NCBI RefSeq assembly: GCF_036250755.1
Contig: NZ_CP109583.1
Location: forward strand, 744,001 to 808,000
Reading direction: 5' to 3'
From: Streptomyces uncialis
GTDB taxonomy: Bacteria > Actinomycetota > Actinomycetes > Streptomycetales > Streptomycetaceae
Length of the DNA stretch: 64,000 bases
Shown here: positions 1 through 7,973 of the stretch, one piece after another
Numbering within the stretch: position 1 is the first letter of the stretch
Layout of the letters: every line of letters begins with the position of its first letter
Notes under the pieces: generated by a model
The model's database searches: none
The model's input: the letters and a program-made list of their open reading frames with translations, nothing else
What the model was told of the DNA's origin: nothing
Program-made: the position numbers and the translations under genes

Positions 1-168
1 GGCGCCGGCTTCGCGGTACATGGCTTCGATGGAGGTGTGCGAGAGGAGGTCGACGTGGAGGTCGCCGGAGGTGCGTCCGGCGACGACGACATCGTGGCCG
101 TGGGACTGGAGTGCGGGTACCAGGCGTTTGCCGATGGTGCCGCCACCGCCGACCACGATGATCTTCAT
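1..168 (-). CDS. NAD(P)-binding short-chain dehydrogenase-like protein, N-terminal fragment
   Basis: Only the first 56 codons lie in the window; the gene runs off the left edge. The start has a beta-strand followed by GGGGTIGKRL at residues 7-16, the nucleotide-binding loop of a Rossmann fold, and the next segment (VVVAGRTSGD) fits the second strand of an extended or atypical SDR/NmrA-like protein. The ATG overlaps the TGA of the upstream regulator (ATGA), so the two genes are translationally coupled. The MmyB-type regulator ahead of it probably controls it. Substrate cannot be inferred from this fragment. Confidence 0.75.
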   Translation of the reverse strand, partial: MKIIVVGGGGTIGKRLVPALQSHGHDVVVAGRTSGDLHVDLLSHTSIEAMYREAGA

Positions 169-1055
169 CGGGTGTTCTCCTTCTGGGACGTGGTTCGTGG
201 TGCGGGCTCTCGGTCGAGGCTCTGTGCGAGCAGGGTGAGGGCGTCGGCGTCCGGGGTACCGGGGCGGGCGTGGAAGAGGCCGATCTGCTGGTCGTCGTCC
301 GGCAGGGTGAGCGTCTCGTTTGCCAGGGTCACCCGGCCGATGAGGGGATGTCGCAGTTCGCGTACGTGGTAGGAGCAGATCCGCACGGGGCGCCTCGCCC
401 ACATCCGGGCGAACTCGGGGCTTCTGGAGGCGAGTTCGCCGATGCGTCGTTCGAGTGCGGTGTCGGCGGGGTGCCGTGCCGACGCGTGGTGCAGGGCCGC
501 GACCGTGACCTGTGCCTTGGCGGCCCAGTCGTGGTGGAGGGCGCGGTGGTGCGGATCGAGGAAGAGCATGCGGGCGATGTTCGGCCGGATCTGTGCGTCC
601 GGGGCGTCGGCGTCGAGATGGCCGGCCAGCAGGGCGTGGCCGAGGCGGTTCCAGCCCAGGACGTCGGCGCGGTGGTCGATCACGATCGCCGGTGTTCCCG
701 GGATCGCGGCGAGCAGGTCACGCACCGAGGGCCGCAGCCTGCTCCTGCGGGAACGGGAAGGGCTCGGGCGTCCGGGGGCCGCGAGGATCCGCAGGTGTTC
801 GTGTTCGGCCCGGTCCAGTCGCAGCGCGGCGGCCAGCGCGTCGATGACCGCGGGCGAGGCACCGCTGCTCGCGCCCTGTTCGAGGCGGGTGTAGTAGCCG
901 ACGCTGACCCCGGCGAGTTCGGCGAGTTCCTCCCTGCGCAGGCCCGGGACCCGACGGTGGGAGAGGCCGGGCGCGATCCCTGCCGCATCCGGCGTCAGGC
1001 GTTCACGCCGGGTACGCAGGAATCCGCCGAGATCGTTCGTTCCTGTGGTGGTCAC
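165..1055 (-). CDS. XRE-family regulator with MmyB-like ligand-binding domain
   Basis: A 296-residue transcription factor. Residues about 9-80 form a helix-turn-helix (RREELAELAGVSVGYY at 40-55). Residues about 105-285 match the MmyB-like domain (PAS-like fold) found in many Streptomyces regulators, including a PAIVIDHRADVLGWN stretch typical of the family. The stop codon overlaps the start of the downstream dehydrogenase, a common arrangement in which such regulators control a linked SDR. It is transcribed away from the SnoaL-like gene at 1400. The ligand is unknown; fatty-acid binding is known for MmyB itself only. Confidence 0.9.
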   Translation of the reverse strand: MTTTGTNDLGGFLRTRRERLTPDAAGIAPGLSHRRVPGLRREELAELAGVSVGYYTRLEQGASSGASPAVIDALAAALRLDRAEHEHLRILAAPGRPSPSRSRRSRLRPSVRDLLAAIPGTPAIVIDHRADVLGWNRLGHALLAGHLDADAPDAQIRPNIARMLFLDPHHRALHHDWAAKAQVTVAALHHASARHPADTALERRIGELASRSPEFARMWARRPVRICSYHVRELRHPLIGRVTLANETLTLPDDDQQIGLFHARPGTPDADALTLLAQSLDREPAPRTTSQKENTR

Positions 1056-1318
1056 CGGCCCATCGTCGCGTGATCCGTCGGCGTCTACCTGCCCCGGACA
1101 GGGATACCCTCACGCCCCGCCGACCACCCGGAGGAACCGGTCCCAGCGCCTCGTACCGCTGGAGCGGTGTTCCGCGGCCAGTCGGATCGCCCGTCCGGTC
1201 ACGACGCCACGGCGGGTCAACCCGGCCCGGAGGGTCCCGCCACTACCGTCGGCTGCATCGCATCGCGGACCTCACGCTGCCGCCGCAGGGCCGGAGAGCC
1301 GCACCACCCACCCCTCAG

Positions 1319-1357
1319 TAGTCAAGCTTGACTAATAGGGGTCGGCGGGCATACCTT
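1319..1357 (+). promoter_or_regulatory. Palindromic operator overlapping a candidate promoter
   Basis: A perfect 16-bp palindrome TAGTCAAGCTTGACTA lies at 1319-1334. Its right half contains TTGACT (1328-1333), which with TACCTT (1352-1357) at 18-bp spacing makes a plausible sigma-70-type promoter reading toward the gene at 1400. An operator over the -35 box suggests repression. The binding protein is not identifiable; the divergent MmyB-type regulator is one candidate, an unlinked MarR or TetR protein another. The rest of the 1056-1399 gap shows nothing clear. Confidence 0.5.
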
Positions 1358-1399
1358 GACCAGGTAATCGCTTGTGATCAGCTCGTTGGAGGAATACGC

Positions 1400-1831
1400 G
1401 TGACCCAGCTTCCGGACGCCGGATACACCCCGACCCCCGCCGACCACGCCGGTGTCCAGGCGTGGTTCGCGGAGTACGACGCAGCCGCCGCGCGACGGGA
1501 CATCGAAGGGATGGCGGACCTCGCCGTCTTCCCCCTGAACCTCGTCAGCGACGACCCTGCGGGCGAGGGCGCCTCGGCCCAGTGGGACCGCAAGCAGTTC
1601 ATCGACACCATGACGCACGTGATGGGTGAGGGTTCCGAAGACATCACCTTCGAATCCGTTCGCACCCCGGTCTTCCTGAGCCCCGCGATGGCCGTGGTCT
1701 TCACCGACTCGACGATGACGTCGGGCGGCACCACCCAGCAGTTGCGGTACGCCGACATCCTGATCAAACGGGACGGGCGGTGGGCCTTCCAGACCATGGT
1801 CCAGGGAGGGTGGGGCGACAACCTCCGCTGA
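1400..1831 (+). CDS. SnoaL-like / NTF2-fold protein
   Basis: A 143-residue protein with the layout of small SnoaL-like or DUF4440 proteins: an N-terminal helix with WFAEYDAAAARRDIEGMADL, then strands ending in RYADILIKRDGRWAFQTM, the typical closing strands of the NTF2 cone. GTG at 1400 is chosen because GGAGG at 1389-1393 lies at good distance and the reading upstream is not conserved-looking. Members include polyketide cyclases, isomerases and non-enzymatic binding proteins; catalytic residues cannot be assigned. It is monocistronic behind the palindromic promoter at 1319-1357. Confidence 0.75.
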   Translation: MTQLPDAGYTPTPADHAGVQAWFAEYDAAAARRDIEGMADLAVFPLNLVSDDPAGEGASAQWDRKQFIDTMTHVMGEGSEDITFESVRTPVFLSPAMAVVFTDSTMTSGGTTQQLRYADILIKRDGRWAFQTMVQGGWGDNLR

Positions 1832-2307
1832 CGGGGCGGCACGTGCCTCGTACATCGCCAGACGCGAACGGCTGTCTCGTGAATGACCCTCGGACGTACC
1901 CCCGCCGCCCTGCGCGAGACATACGAAGCATCACACTGAGCCCGGGACCGGCCTCCCGGCCGATGTCCCTGAGCCCATGCTGCCGACTGGTCACGGAAAT
2001 TCGCTGACTGCGACAACGAGGACGGCCGCCTCGAAGCCGACGCAGCCGCTCCCCGGGGTCGCGGATCACGGTGACGGGAGTTCCCGCCACGGCCCCGGGG
2101 GTGCGGCGAGGCGGGGCGGTCCGGGTCATCCGGCCAGGTGGGGCAGGTATGGGCGAGGGTCCGCCCGTTCAGCCGGCCGGTGAGGTGCGTGCCGGTCACG
2201 GCTGCGTCCGTGGCCCACTCGGCAGTAAGCGCAGGGCCTGGGAACTCGCCGGACACCCGCCCGTCACCGGGACGGATCTCGCGCGGGAGCGTGGACCGGC
2301 CGCCTCT

Positions 2308-2529
2308 CACAGCCTCTACGGCACCGAGGTGGCGCCCGCCGAACTCCGCACCCGGATGCTCGCCCGCCACCGGATCATCGCCGTTGGCTCCCCGCCCGGC
2401 GGCGCGGTGGAGAACGACCCGATGGCCCAGGTGAAGCGGGACACGCTCGCCAACCACTTCGAGGCATGCGGCGAGCGCCGGGCCGGGGGCGCGATGATCA
2501 CGGTGTACGCACGCCGCGACCACTGCTGA
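2308..2529 (+). pseudogene. Possible coding remnant, unknown family
   Basis: Within the otherwise gene-poor stretch 1832-2916, about 70 codons ending at the TGA at 2527-2529 show strong G/C third positions and a protein-like composition (for example MLARHRIIAVGSPPGG and MITVYARRD), whereas sequence upstream in the same frame loses this character. It could be the C-terminal end of a decayed gene or a small intact gene starting at an internal ATG. No family was recognised. The rest of 1832-2916 shows no supportable gene. Confidence 0.3.
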
Positions 2530-2916
2530 GTCGAACGGGACGGAGTCAACAGGGGGGACGATCCGCCCGTGGGCGAGGCGGATCGCACCGGGACGGTGGT
2601 TCAGGCTGTCCTCGCGTGGGCGGGGCGAATACTGCGTGACCTGCGGCGTTGTTACGTGATCATGCTGTTCGTCGTCACATCCTGCCTGTCGTCCTCTCCA
2701 CTGAGGACTTCGTCCTGCTCGGCCAGGAGGGCGCGGCCGGACTGGGATCCGACCGGTTGTCCGGCCACCGTCGCCCCACCTAGCCCGGAATGGAGACGTC
2801 CGGTACGGGCTCCGCAGCCGACCCCGATGGGCGGCATCCCCTGACGGTCCGTCGGGTCGAGGCCGTCGCCTCGGTCGGTGGGAACGGCGCGGGCGGGTCC
2901 GTCCTCGTCCAGCACC

Positions 2917-4143
2917 TCACCTGCCCGGTCCTGCCCGACGCGGGCGCCGTCGGGTGGGGACGGCCTCGACCGACCGGGCGGGTTCCGTCGCCCCGGCCCG
3001 CGGTGCGGCGAGGATCTCCCGCCCGCGCTCCGGGGTGATCAGCGGGCCCAGGACCGGATCGGCGAGCAGGCCGATCGGAGCGATCAGCGAGGGCCCGGGA
3101 GCCTCCCACAGCGGAAGCGCGTCCCGCAGGGTCCGCCACGCGGCGTCACTCGCCCCCGCGCGGGCCGATTCCCGGGCCTGGGCGACGGCCCGGCCCCAGG
3201 GGCCGGGAGGCGTGTAACGGTGGGTGCCGTACTTCACCGCGTCCAGTACGGACCCGGCGGCCTCCCGGACGGCCCCGCAGGCGGTCATCGCCTCCAGCCA
3301 GCGGCCGTCACCGTCCAACCGCCGGTCGTCGTGTGCCCGCGTCATGGCCTCCACGGGCAGGATCTCCGGCAGGTAGCGCGGGTCGGCGACCAGGGCGCCA
3401 TAGCTCCGCCGGAAGCCGTGCGGCTCCAGCAGATGCCGTATCTGGGTCAGCAGAACGGCGCTGTGCGGCCGTCCGAAGGACAGTGCCTCCTCAAGCAGGG
3501 GCACGGCCTCCTCGTACCGTCCCCGCAGGGACAGCAGGCGGGACTCCTCCACCCGGGCGTCATGGAATCGCGTGGTCGCGTTCACGAAGTCGGCTCTCTC
3601 CGCCCGGTCGGAGTGGAAGCCGCGGTACATGGCTTCCATGTACGCGCGGAACGACGGGTACCGGTCCGGCAGTTCACCGCTCCAGCCCCTGAAGACGTAG
3701 AGGGCCCACTCGCCGTCCTGGTCCTGGTCGCCCGGGTCCAGCAGGGCGTGCGAGATGTCGGAGTCCGTCTCCAGCCGTAGCGCCCGTCGCCACATCCCGG
3801 CGAGCAGGACGTCCTCCCTGCGCGGGTCGTCGCCCAGATTCTGCTCGAACACCGGGGTCACGTCGTACGGGTCCTGGAACCAGTCGATATCCGTGGCGCC
3901 GCCGAGCTGGTAGACCCCGGCCGTCTCGTCCACATGCCAACCGTCGCTCACGGCGAGGAACTGCCGGTACGAAGGCGGCAGCCTCCGGCCCAGCCGCTCT
4001 TCGGCCGCGACGATCACCGCCTCGTCCGCCCCGGGCCTGCCCAGGCGCACCGCTGCCCGCTCTCCGTCACCCTCCTCGCGCGGAACCCACTCGTCTTGCC
4101 AACGTCCTAAAAACTCACGCCAGTCGCGGGACTCGTGACTCAT
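2917..4143 (-). CDS. SMI1/KNR4 (SUKH) family protein
   Basis: A 408-residue cytosolic protein. Residues about 35-165 carry the SUKH pattern: AEERLGRRLPPSYRQFLAVS, a glycine/tryptophan-rich turn, then DWALYVF-like strands and an FRAYMEAM helix. SUKH proteins are known as immunity proteins for polymorphic toxins and as general interaction modules. The C-terminal half (about 190-400) is helical and rich in alanine and arginine, without a domain I recognise. No toxin gene is adjacent, so an immunity role is only an inference. It starts at ATG 4143 and is flanked by gene-free DNA on both sides. Confidence 0.8.
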   Translation of the reverse strand: MSHESRDWREFLGRWQDEWVPREEGDGERAAVRLGRPGADEAVIVAAEERLGRRLPPSYRQFLAVSDGWHVDETAGVYQLGGATDIDWFQDPYDVTPVFEQNLGDDPRREDVLLAGMWRRALRLETDSDISHALLDPGDQDQDGEWALYVFRGWSGELPDRYPSFRAYMEAMYRGFHSDRAERADFVNATTRFHDARVEESRLLSLRGRYEEAVPLLEEALSFGRPHSAVLLTQIRHLLEPHGFRRSYGALVADPRYLPEILPVEAMTRAHDDRRLDGDGRWLEAMTACGAVREAAGSVLDAVKYGTHRYTPPGPWGRAVAQARESARAGASDAAWRTLRDALPLWEAPGPSLIAPIGLLADPVLGPLITPERGREILAAPRAGATEPARSVEAVPTRRRPRRAGPGR

Positions 4144-4551
4144 GGCCGGATGCTGTCATGCGGCACCGACAACGGTCCGCGACGACGGGCCGGGCCCAGG
4201 TCAGGTTTCCGGGCGCCGGATCTCTGCGGACAGGATGGTGTCGGCGGCGGCCGCGGTTGGGAGTGCAGATGGTCCATGACCCTGGGGCCGATCAGGGCTT
4301 CACCGCGTACTCGCTCCTGCGCGGCGTCGGCAATCCGTGCGTCGGCGCCGATTCCCGCTACGTACGACGCGCGCCGCCTTGTCGATCTGCTGGTCATGGG
4401 ATTGAGGATTGAGGCAGCAAGACGCCACCTGAAGTGACCGAGGGCCGTCATCGGCCACACCACCTCGCCCCGAAGTCCCAACTCGACTCCCCCGCCGTTG
4501 AACGAGGCCACTCCCCACCGGGGTCCACGGGACCGACACAGCCCCACGCAC
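4144..4551. other. Gene-free interval
   Basis: About 400 bp between two minus-strand genes. Open frames exist on both strands but lack convincing codon bias, start signals or recognisable motifs. It must hold the promoter of the SUKH gene near 4150-4250, but no clear -35/-10 pair was found. Confidence 0.4.
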
Positions 4552-5535
4552 TCACCGGTCCACAGCGACGGTGATCTTGCCGCGAGGACGTCCGCGGCCC
4601 TCGCCGGGAGGGCCGCCTTCCAGCAGGGTGTGCGCCTGCGCTATGTCGGCCAGCGGTAGTACAGCGCCGATCACCGGCCGGAGTTCGCCCTGGTCGACCA
4701 GTCGGCCGAGGGCCGCGAGCTTCGCCCGGCCGGGGCTGACGAAGAGGAAGTGGTAGGTCGCGTTCACGCCCCACGCGGCGAGCAGGTTCTGAGGTTCGGG
4801 GATGTCCACGATGGACACCACGCGGCCCCGGTCGGCGAGGACCTCCGGGCTGCGGGCGAGGGTGTCCCCACCGACCGTGTCCAGTACGACGTCCACCCCG
4901 CCCAGCGCGCGGACCTGCGGCACGTAGTCGCCGGCCGAGAAGTCGATCGCGGTGTCGGCTCCCAGTCCGGTGACGAACTCGTGATCCCGCGCCCGCGCGG
5001 TGGTCACCACCTCGGCTCCCAGCGCACTGGCGACCTGGACCGCGACCGAGCCGACCCCGCCCGCTCCGCCGTGCACCAGGACCCGTTCCCCGACCCGCAC
5101 CCCGGCGCGTTCGACCAGCGCCTCCCACGCCGTCACACCCACGAGCGCGAGACCGGCGGCCTCGACGTGCGACAACCGTGCGGGCTTACGGGCGACCAAG
5201 GCCTGGTCGACCACGTGGAACTCGGCGTAGGTTCCCTGCCCGGCGAACACCGGCGCCAGGTACCAGACCTCGTCGCCCGGCTGGAAGTCGCCTGCCCCGG
5301 GGCCTGTCTCGACCACCACGCCGGACACGTCGTTGCCGATCACCGCGGGCAGCGCCACCTGATCGCGGTAGTCGCCGCGCCGGGTCTGCAGGTCGAGAGG
5401 GTTCACGGACGTGGCCATCACGCGGACCAGCACCTGACCGGGGCCGGGAGCGGGTATCGGCAGCTCCCGGATGGCGAACGCGGTGTCCGCGTCACCGAAG
5501 CGGACGAGTTCCATCACACGCATCGACGTAGACAT
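4552..5535 (-). CDS. Zinc-independent NADP-dependent alcohol dehydrogenase / quinone oxidoreductase (MDR)
   Basis: A 327-residue medium-chain dehydrogenase. The GroES-like N-terminal half includes NPLDLQTRRGDY and PAVIGNDVSGVV; the Rossmann nucleotide loop GGAGGVG is at 156-162. The cysteine and histidine ligands of zinc alcohol dehydrogenases are absent, placing it with quinone oxidoreductase-like enzymes that reduce quinones or enones with NADPH. ATG 5535 is chosen because a -10 box lies exactly where transcription would begin on that A, giving a leaderless mRNA. It is divergent from an ArsR-type regulator and shares its operator, so induction by the regulator's effector is likely. Confidence 0.9.
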   Translation of the reverse strand: MSTSMRVMELVRFGDADTAFAIRELPIPAPGPGQVLVRVMATSVNPLDLQTRRGDYRDQVALPAVIGNDVSGVVVETGPGAGDFQPGDEVWYLAPVFAGQGTYAEFHVVDQALVARKPARLSHVEAAGLALVGVTAWEALVERAGVRVGERVLVHGGAGGVGSVAVQVASALGAEVVTTARARDHEFVTGLGADTAIDFSAGDYVPQVRALGGVDVVLDTVGGDTLARSPEVLADRGRVVSIVDIPEPQNLLAAWGVNATYHFLFVSPGRAKLAALGRLVDQGELRPVIGAVLPLADIAQAHTLLEGGPPGEGRGRPRGKITVAVDR

Positions 5536-5541
5536 GCGATT

Positions 5542-5590
5542 ACCTTAGATCGACATATCGCAAATCGTCAATATGTAGGTGCGTTACGAT
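5542..5590. promoter_or_regulatory. Divergent leaderless promoters with shared dyad operator
   Basis: An interrupted dyad with arms ACATAT (5553-5558) and ATATGT (5571-5576) sits in an AT-rich patch between the divergent genes. On the minus strand TTGACG (5570-5565) and TAAGGT (5547-5542) are 17 to 18 bp apart, and initiation 7 bases further on falls on the ATG at 5535. On the plus strand TACGAT (5585-5590) places initiation at the ATG at 5597; its -35 is weak. Both transcripts therefore appear leaderless, with the operator covering both promoters. Confidence 0.55.
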
Positions 5591-5596
5591 CGCCGC

Positions 5597-5905
5597 ATGT
5601 TCTCGGAGGCGGAGTTGCTGGCTGTGTTCCGGGCCCTGTCCAACCCGGCCCGCCGCCAGATGCTGGTGTGGCTCAAGGAGCCGATGAGCTTCCCCGGCCA
5701 GGAGCCCGAGGACGTCGAGATCGGTGTCTGCGTGACCGACATCCAGCAGCGCGCGGGCCTGGGGCAGTCGACCACCTCGCAGTATCTCGCGATGCTGCGG
5801 CAAGCAGGACTGGTGGTCGCCACCCGGCGGGGCAAGTGGACCTACTACCGCCGCGACGAGGCGAACATCGCCCGCCTCCTGGAAACCCTGCGCGACGTGT
5901 TCTAG
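5597..5905 (+). CDS. ArsR-family winged-helix repressor
   Basis: A 102-residue regulator starting MFSEAELLAVFRALSN, followed by PARRQMLVWL (helix 2), the recognition region with STTSQYLAMLRQAGLV and the wing RRGKWTYYRRD. The classical metal-site motif ELCVCDL is replaced by EIGVCVTDI, with one cysteine, so metal sensing is doubtful; many such members sense redox or small molecules. The start at 5597 is preferred to the earlier in-frame ATG at 5579 because a -10 box TACGAT ends 6 bases before it. It probably represses itself and the divergent oxidoreductase. Confidence 0.85.
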   Translation: MFSEAELLAVFRALSNPARRQMLVWLKEPMSFPGQEPEDVEIGVCVTDIQQRAGLGQSTTSQYLAMLRQAGLVVATRRGKWTYYRRDEANIARLLETLRDVF

Positions 5906-6042
5906 ATCAGATTCCGTTCGGTCCGGTCCCGCTGCGGGCGAAGGCTCCGGCCATCCCCTGACCCCGGCCAGCCGAAGACCCTGCCGGGTCCAGCCATGTC
6001 ACGACGGCGTGAAGCGGCCCGCCACCCCGTCCAGACCCGGAT

Positions 6043-6090
6043 CCCGCCCCATCGCCCGACCCCTTGCCCGCCCCATCGCCCGACCCCTTG
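6043..6090. repeat. Two perfect 24-bp tandem copies
   Basis: Positions 6043-6066 and 6067-6090 are identical, with the next four bases starting a third copy. The unit is C-rich and pyrimidine-skewed. It lies in the leader of the GNAT gene at 6118, after the ArsR gene. Function is unknown; replication slippage is the simplest origin. Confidence 0.8.
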
Positions 6091-6117
6091 CCCGCGACAC
6101 GAAGCTAGCCTCGTGCC

Positions 6118-6828
6118 ATGAGCTGGGACGAAGAACGCCTGCTGACCCTGGAGATCGACGCGAACTACGGCCTCGCACCGGACGCGGACGCCCCCCGTCG
6201 GACAGCCCTGAGAGATCCGTCCCTGCTCGCGGTGTGGGCATGGTCCCCCCGCGCACGTCTCCTGGCACTCGCGCCCGGACTCACGCTCCCCAGCTCCATC
6301 GACGGCATGGAGGAGAAGTACGGCCCCGGCCGGCTGCCCGAGGCGCTTCGCTGTCTGGTCACGTCCCTCGACGACCGGACGGTGGACGTCGAGGGTGGCC
6401 CGTGTTTCGTCTTCCCGGACCGCCTCGCCGTCCCGGACCCGACCCCGCTGCCCCTCATCGCCTCCACCACCGACGGCCGCCGCACCGCCGGACACCTCAT
6501 CAGGCCTGACAACTGGCAGCCCGACGAGTGGAACGAACTGGTCGACGGACGCATGGGTGAGTGGGCCATGGCCGTCCACGACCGGGAGCCGGTGTCGATC
6601 TGCTTCACCCCCGCGTCGAACGCCACCGCAGCGGAGGCAGGCGTCTGGACCCGCCCCGACTTCCGCGGCAAGCGCCTCGCACCGGCTGTCGTGGCCGCCT
6701 GGTCCCAGCGTGAGCATCGCACCAGGACCGTGCTCTTCTACAGCACCACCGCGGACAATCACGCCTCCCGATCCGTCGCCCGCACCCTCGGCCTCACCCC
6801 ACTGGGCTGGATCTGGACCGCACGCTGA
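6118..6828 (+). CDS. GNAT-family N-acetyltransferase-like protein
   Basis: A 236-residue protein. The C-terminal part (about 150-235) carries GNAT features: a substrate strand (PVSICFTPAS), the acetyl-CoA loop region RPDFRGKRLAPAVVAAW (Q/RxxGxG-like, here RGKRLA) and a late strand VLFYSTTADNHASRSVARTLG that matches the NxxxxxxYEKLG-type motif. The N-terminal half looks like a second, degenerate GNAT-like module. This resembles actinobacterial proteins annotated only as GNAT. Acceptor substrate unknown. Confidence 0.75.
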   Translation: MSWDEERLLTLEIDANYGLAPDADAPRRTALRDPSLLAVWAWSPRARLLALAPGLTLPSSIDGMEEKYGPGRLPEALRCLVTSLDDRTVDVEGGPCFVFPDRLAVPDPTPLPLIASTTDGRRTAGHLIRPDNWQPDEWNELVDGRMGEWAMAVHDREPVSICFTPASNATAAEAGVWTRPDFRGKRLAPAVVAAWSQREHRTRTVLFYSTTADNHASRSVARTLGLTPLGWIWTAR

Positions 6829-7126
6829 GGGAGGAGCTCGTCGAGGTCAGCACGTACTTCACCGGCGACGGGCCCATGATCGGCAGCCTCATCACCGAGA
6901 ACCTCGACATCCTCCCCGGCTGCCCCGCCGACGCCACGGGACGCGGTCGTGGCGCGTCCGCCTCCACCCACACGGCCGGGACACCACCGCAGCCGACCCC
7001 GCCAATGTGCCCGAGGAACACCACCTCCAGCTCTGGCCCGCCGAACGGGCGGACGAGACCCGGCACCGTCTCACCGACCGGACCGGCACCCGATCCCGCG
7101 CCCCCAGGGACAACCCACCGACCTGA
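6829..7126 (+). pseudogene. Frameshifted paralogue of the downstream hypothetical gene
   Basis: Two plus-strand frames each carry protein-like segments here. One encodes REELVEVSTYFTGDGPMIGS near 6830-6890; after an apparent frameshift near 6930-6950 a second frame encodes RVRLHPHGRDTTAADPANVP and HHLQLWPAE. The latter lines up with the C-terminal region of the protein at 7166 (LRVHARGRDTAVDLTPDDI and HYLIQCWPAE). The simplest reading is a decayed tandem copy whose intact sister is the next gene. A sequencing error restoring one frame is the alternative. Confidence 0.55.
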
Positions 7127-7165
7127 AGACCCGTCTCCATTCCGGAGAGGCAGGAAGGCGTATCG

Positions 7166-7744
7166 ATGAACAGCTCATCTGCCACGCGGGTGCGTGTGGA
7201 CTACCACCAGTTCCTCGTCCAGGACGAGGACGGACCCGTTGTCGACACCGACGAGGTGGATGCCTCCATCACCGGGCTCGTCGCCGTCTGCGACGGGCAG
7301 GTCGAGATCCTCACGGGTATCCACAGCGGCTCCGTCCACGTCACCGTCAGCAGCCACCACCACCCGCCCACCCACGATCCCGGGCCCTGGGAGGAGATCA
7401 GCGAACTCTCCTTCCCCTCACCCTCGGGCACCCTCGCCGTCGCCGCGCTCATGCACGACCTGGACGAAGAACTCCCCCCGCTCACCACCACCGGCCCCGG
7501 CACCTACCGGCTACGCGTCCACGCACGCGGACGGGACACCGCCGTCGACCTCACCCCCGACGACATCACCGAGCACTACCTCATCCAGTGCTGGCCCGCC
7601 GAACCCACGCCACCCACCATCGTCAGGACCGGCGACACCTACGGCGCGCACCAGCGCACCAGGCCGCTCCCTGACACGACCACGACCCTCGGCACACCCC
7701 GCGGCCAGAACGCCCAGGAGCGCGAAAACCTCCGCCGCTCCTGA
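7166..7744 (+). CDS. Conserved hypothetical protein
   Basis: A 192-residue protein of unknown function with no signal peptide or membrane segment. It has a beta-rich look: VRVDYHQFLVQDEDG at the start, VEILTGIHSGSVHVTVS in the middle and a GRDTAVDL strand near residue 133, then a low-complexity polar tail. A purine-rich stretch (GGAGAGGCAGGAAGG) from 7142 supports the ATG at 7166. A frameshifted relative lies immediately upstream. The paired tandem copies are reminiscent of small accessory families such as immunity-like proteins, but that is inference. Confidence 0.65.
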   Translation: MNSSSATRVRVDYHQFLVQDEDGPVVDTDEVDASITGLVAVCDGQVEILTGIHSGSVHVTVSSHHHPPTHDPGPWEEISELSFPSPSGTLAVAALMHDLDEELPPLTTTGPGTYRLRVHARGRDTAVDLTPDDITEHYLIQCWPAEPTPPTIVRTGDTYGAHQRTRPLPDTTTTLGTPRGQNAQERENLRRS

Positions 7745-7921
7745 CAGAACAACGTCGACCCCACTACTCGCTGTTGCGCCTCGGGAACCCCTCCGGGGCC
7801 GCGGCATCACGGAGTGGGCCCTGCTACGCGCCCGCCCAGGTAGCTCGGCCAGTACTCGGTCCGGGCGTTGATCGGTGCCCGGCCGTCCCCGCCCGCGAGG
7901 GAGTGCGTGAAACTGGACGAC

Positions 7922-7966
7922 ATATCGCCACCGACCGGGCGATATCAGGTTCGACGGCAGTAGCGT
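7922..7966 (+). promoter_or_regulatory. Inverted-repeat operator and -10 box for the secreted peptidase
   Basis: Perfect 8-bp arms ATATCGCC (7922-7929) and GGCGATAT (7938-7945) flank an 8-bp spacer. A -10-like TAGCGT (7961-7966) follows and places initiation on the GTG at 7974. The motif CGACATATCGC at 7918-7928 also occurs at 5551-5561 in the ArsR operator, suggesting a shared regulator. Confidence 0.5.
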
Positions 7967-7973
7967 GCGGAGC

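Noticed and set aside
2071..2529. Full 152-codon plus-strand frame as an intact gene
   Set aside because: The first half lacks codon bias and SD; only the 3' portion looks coding, so it is listed as a remnant.
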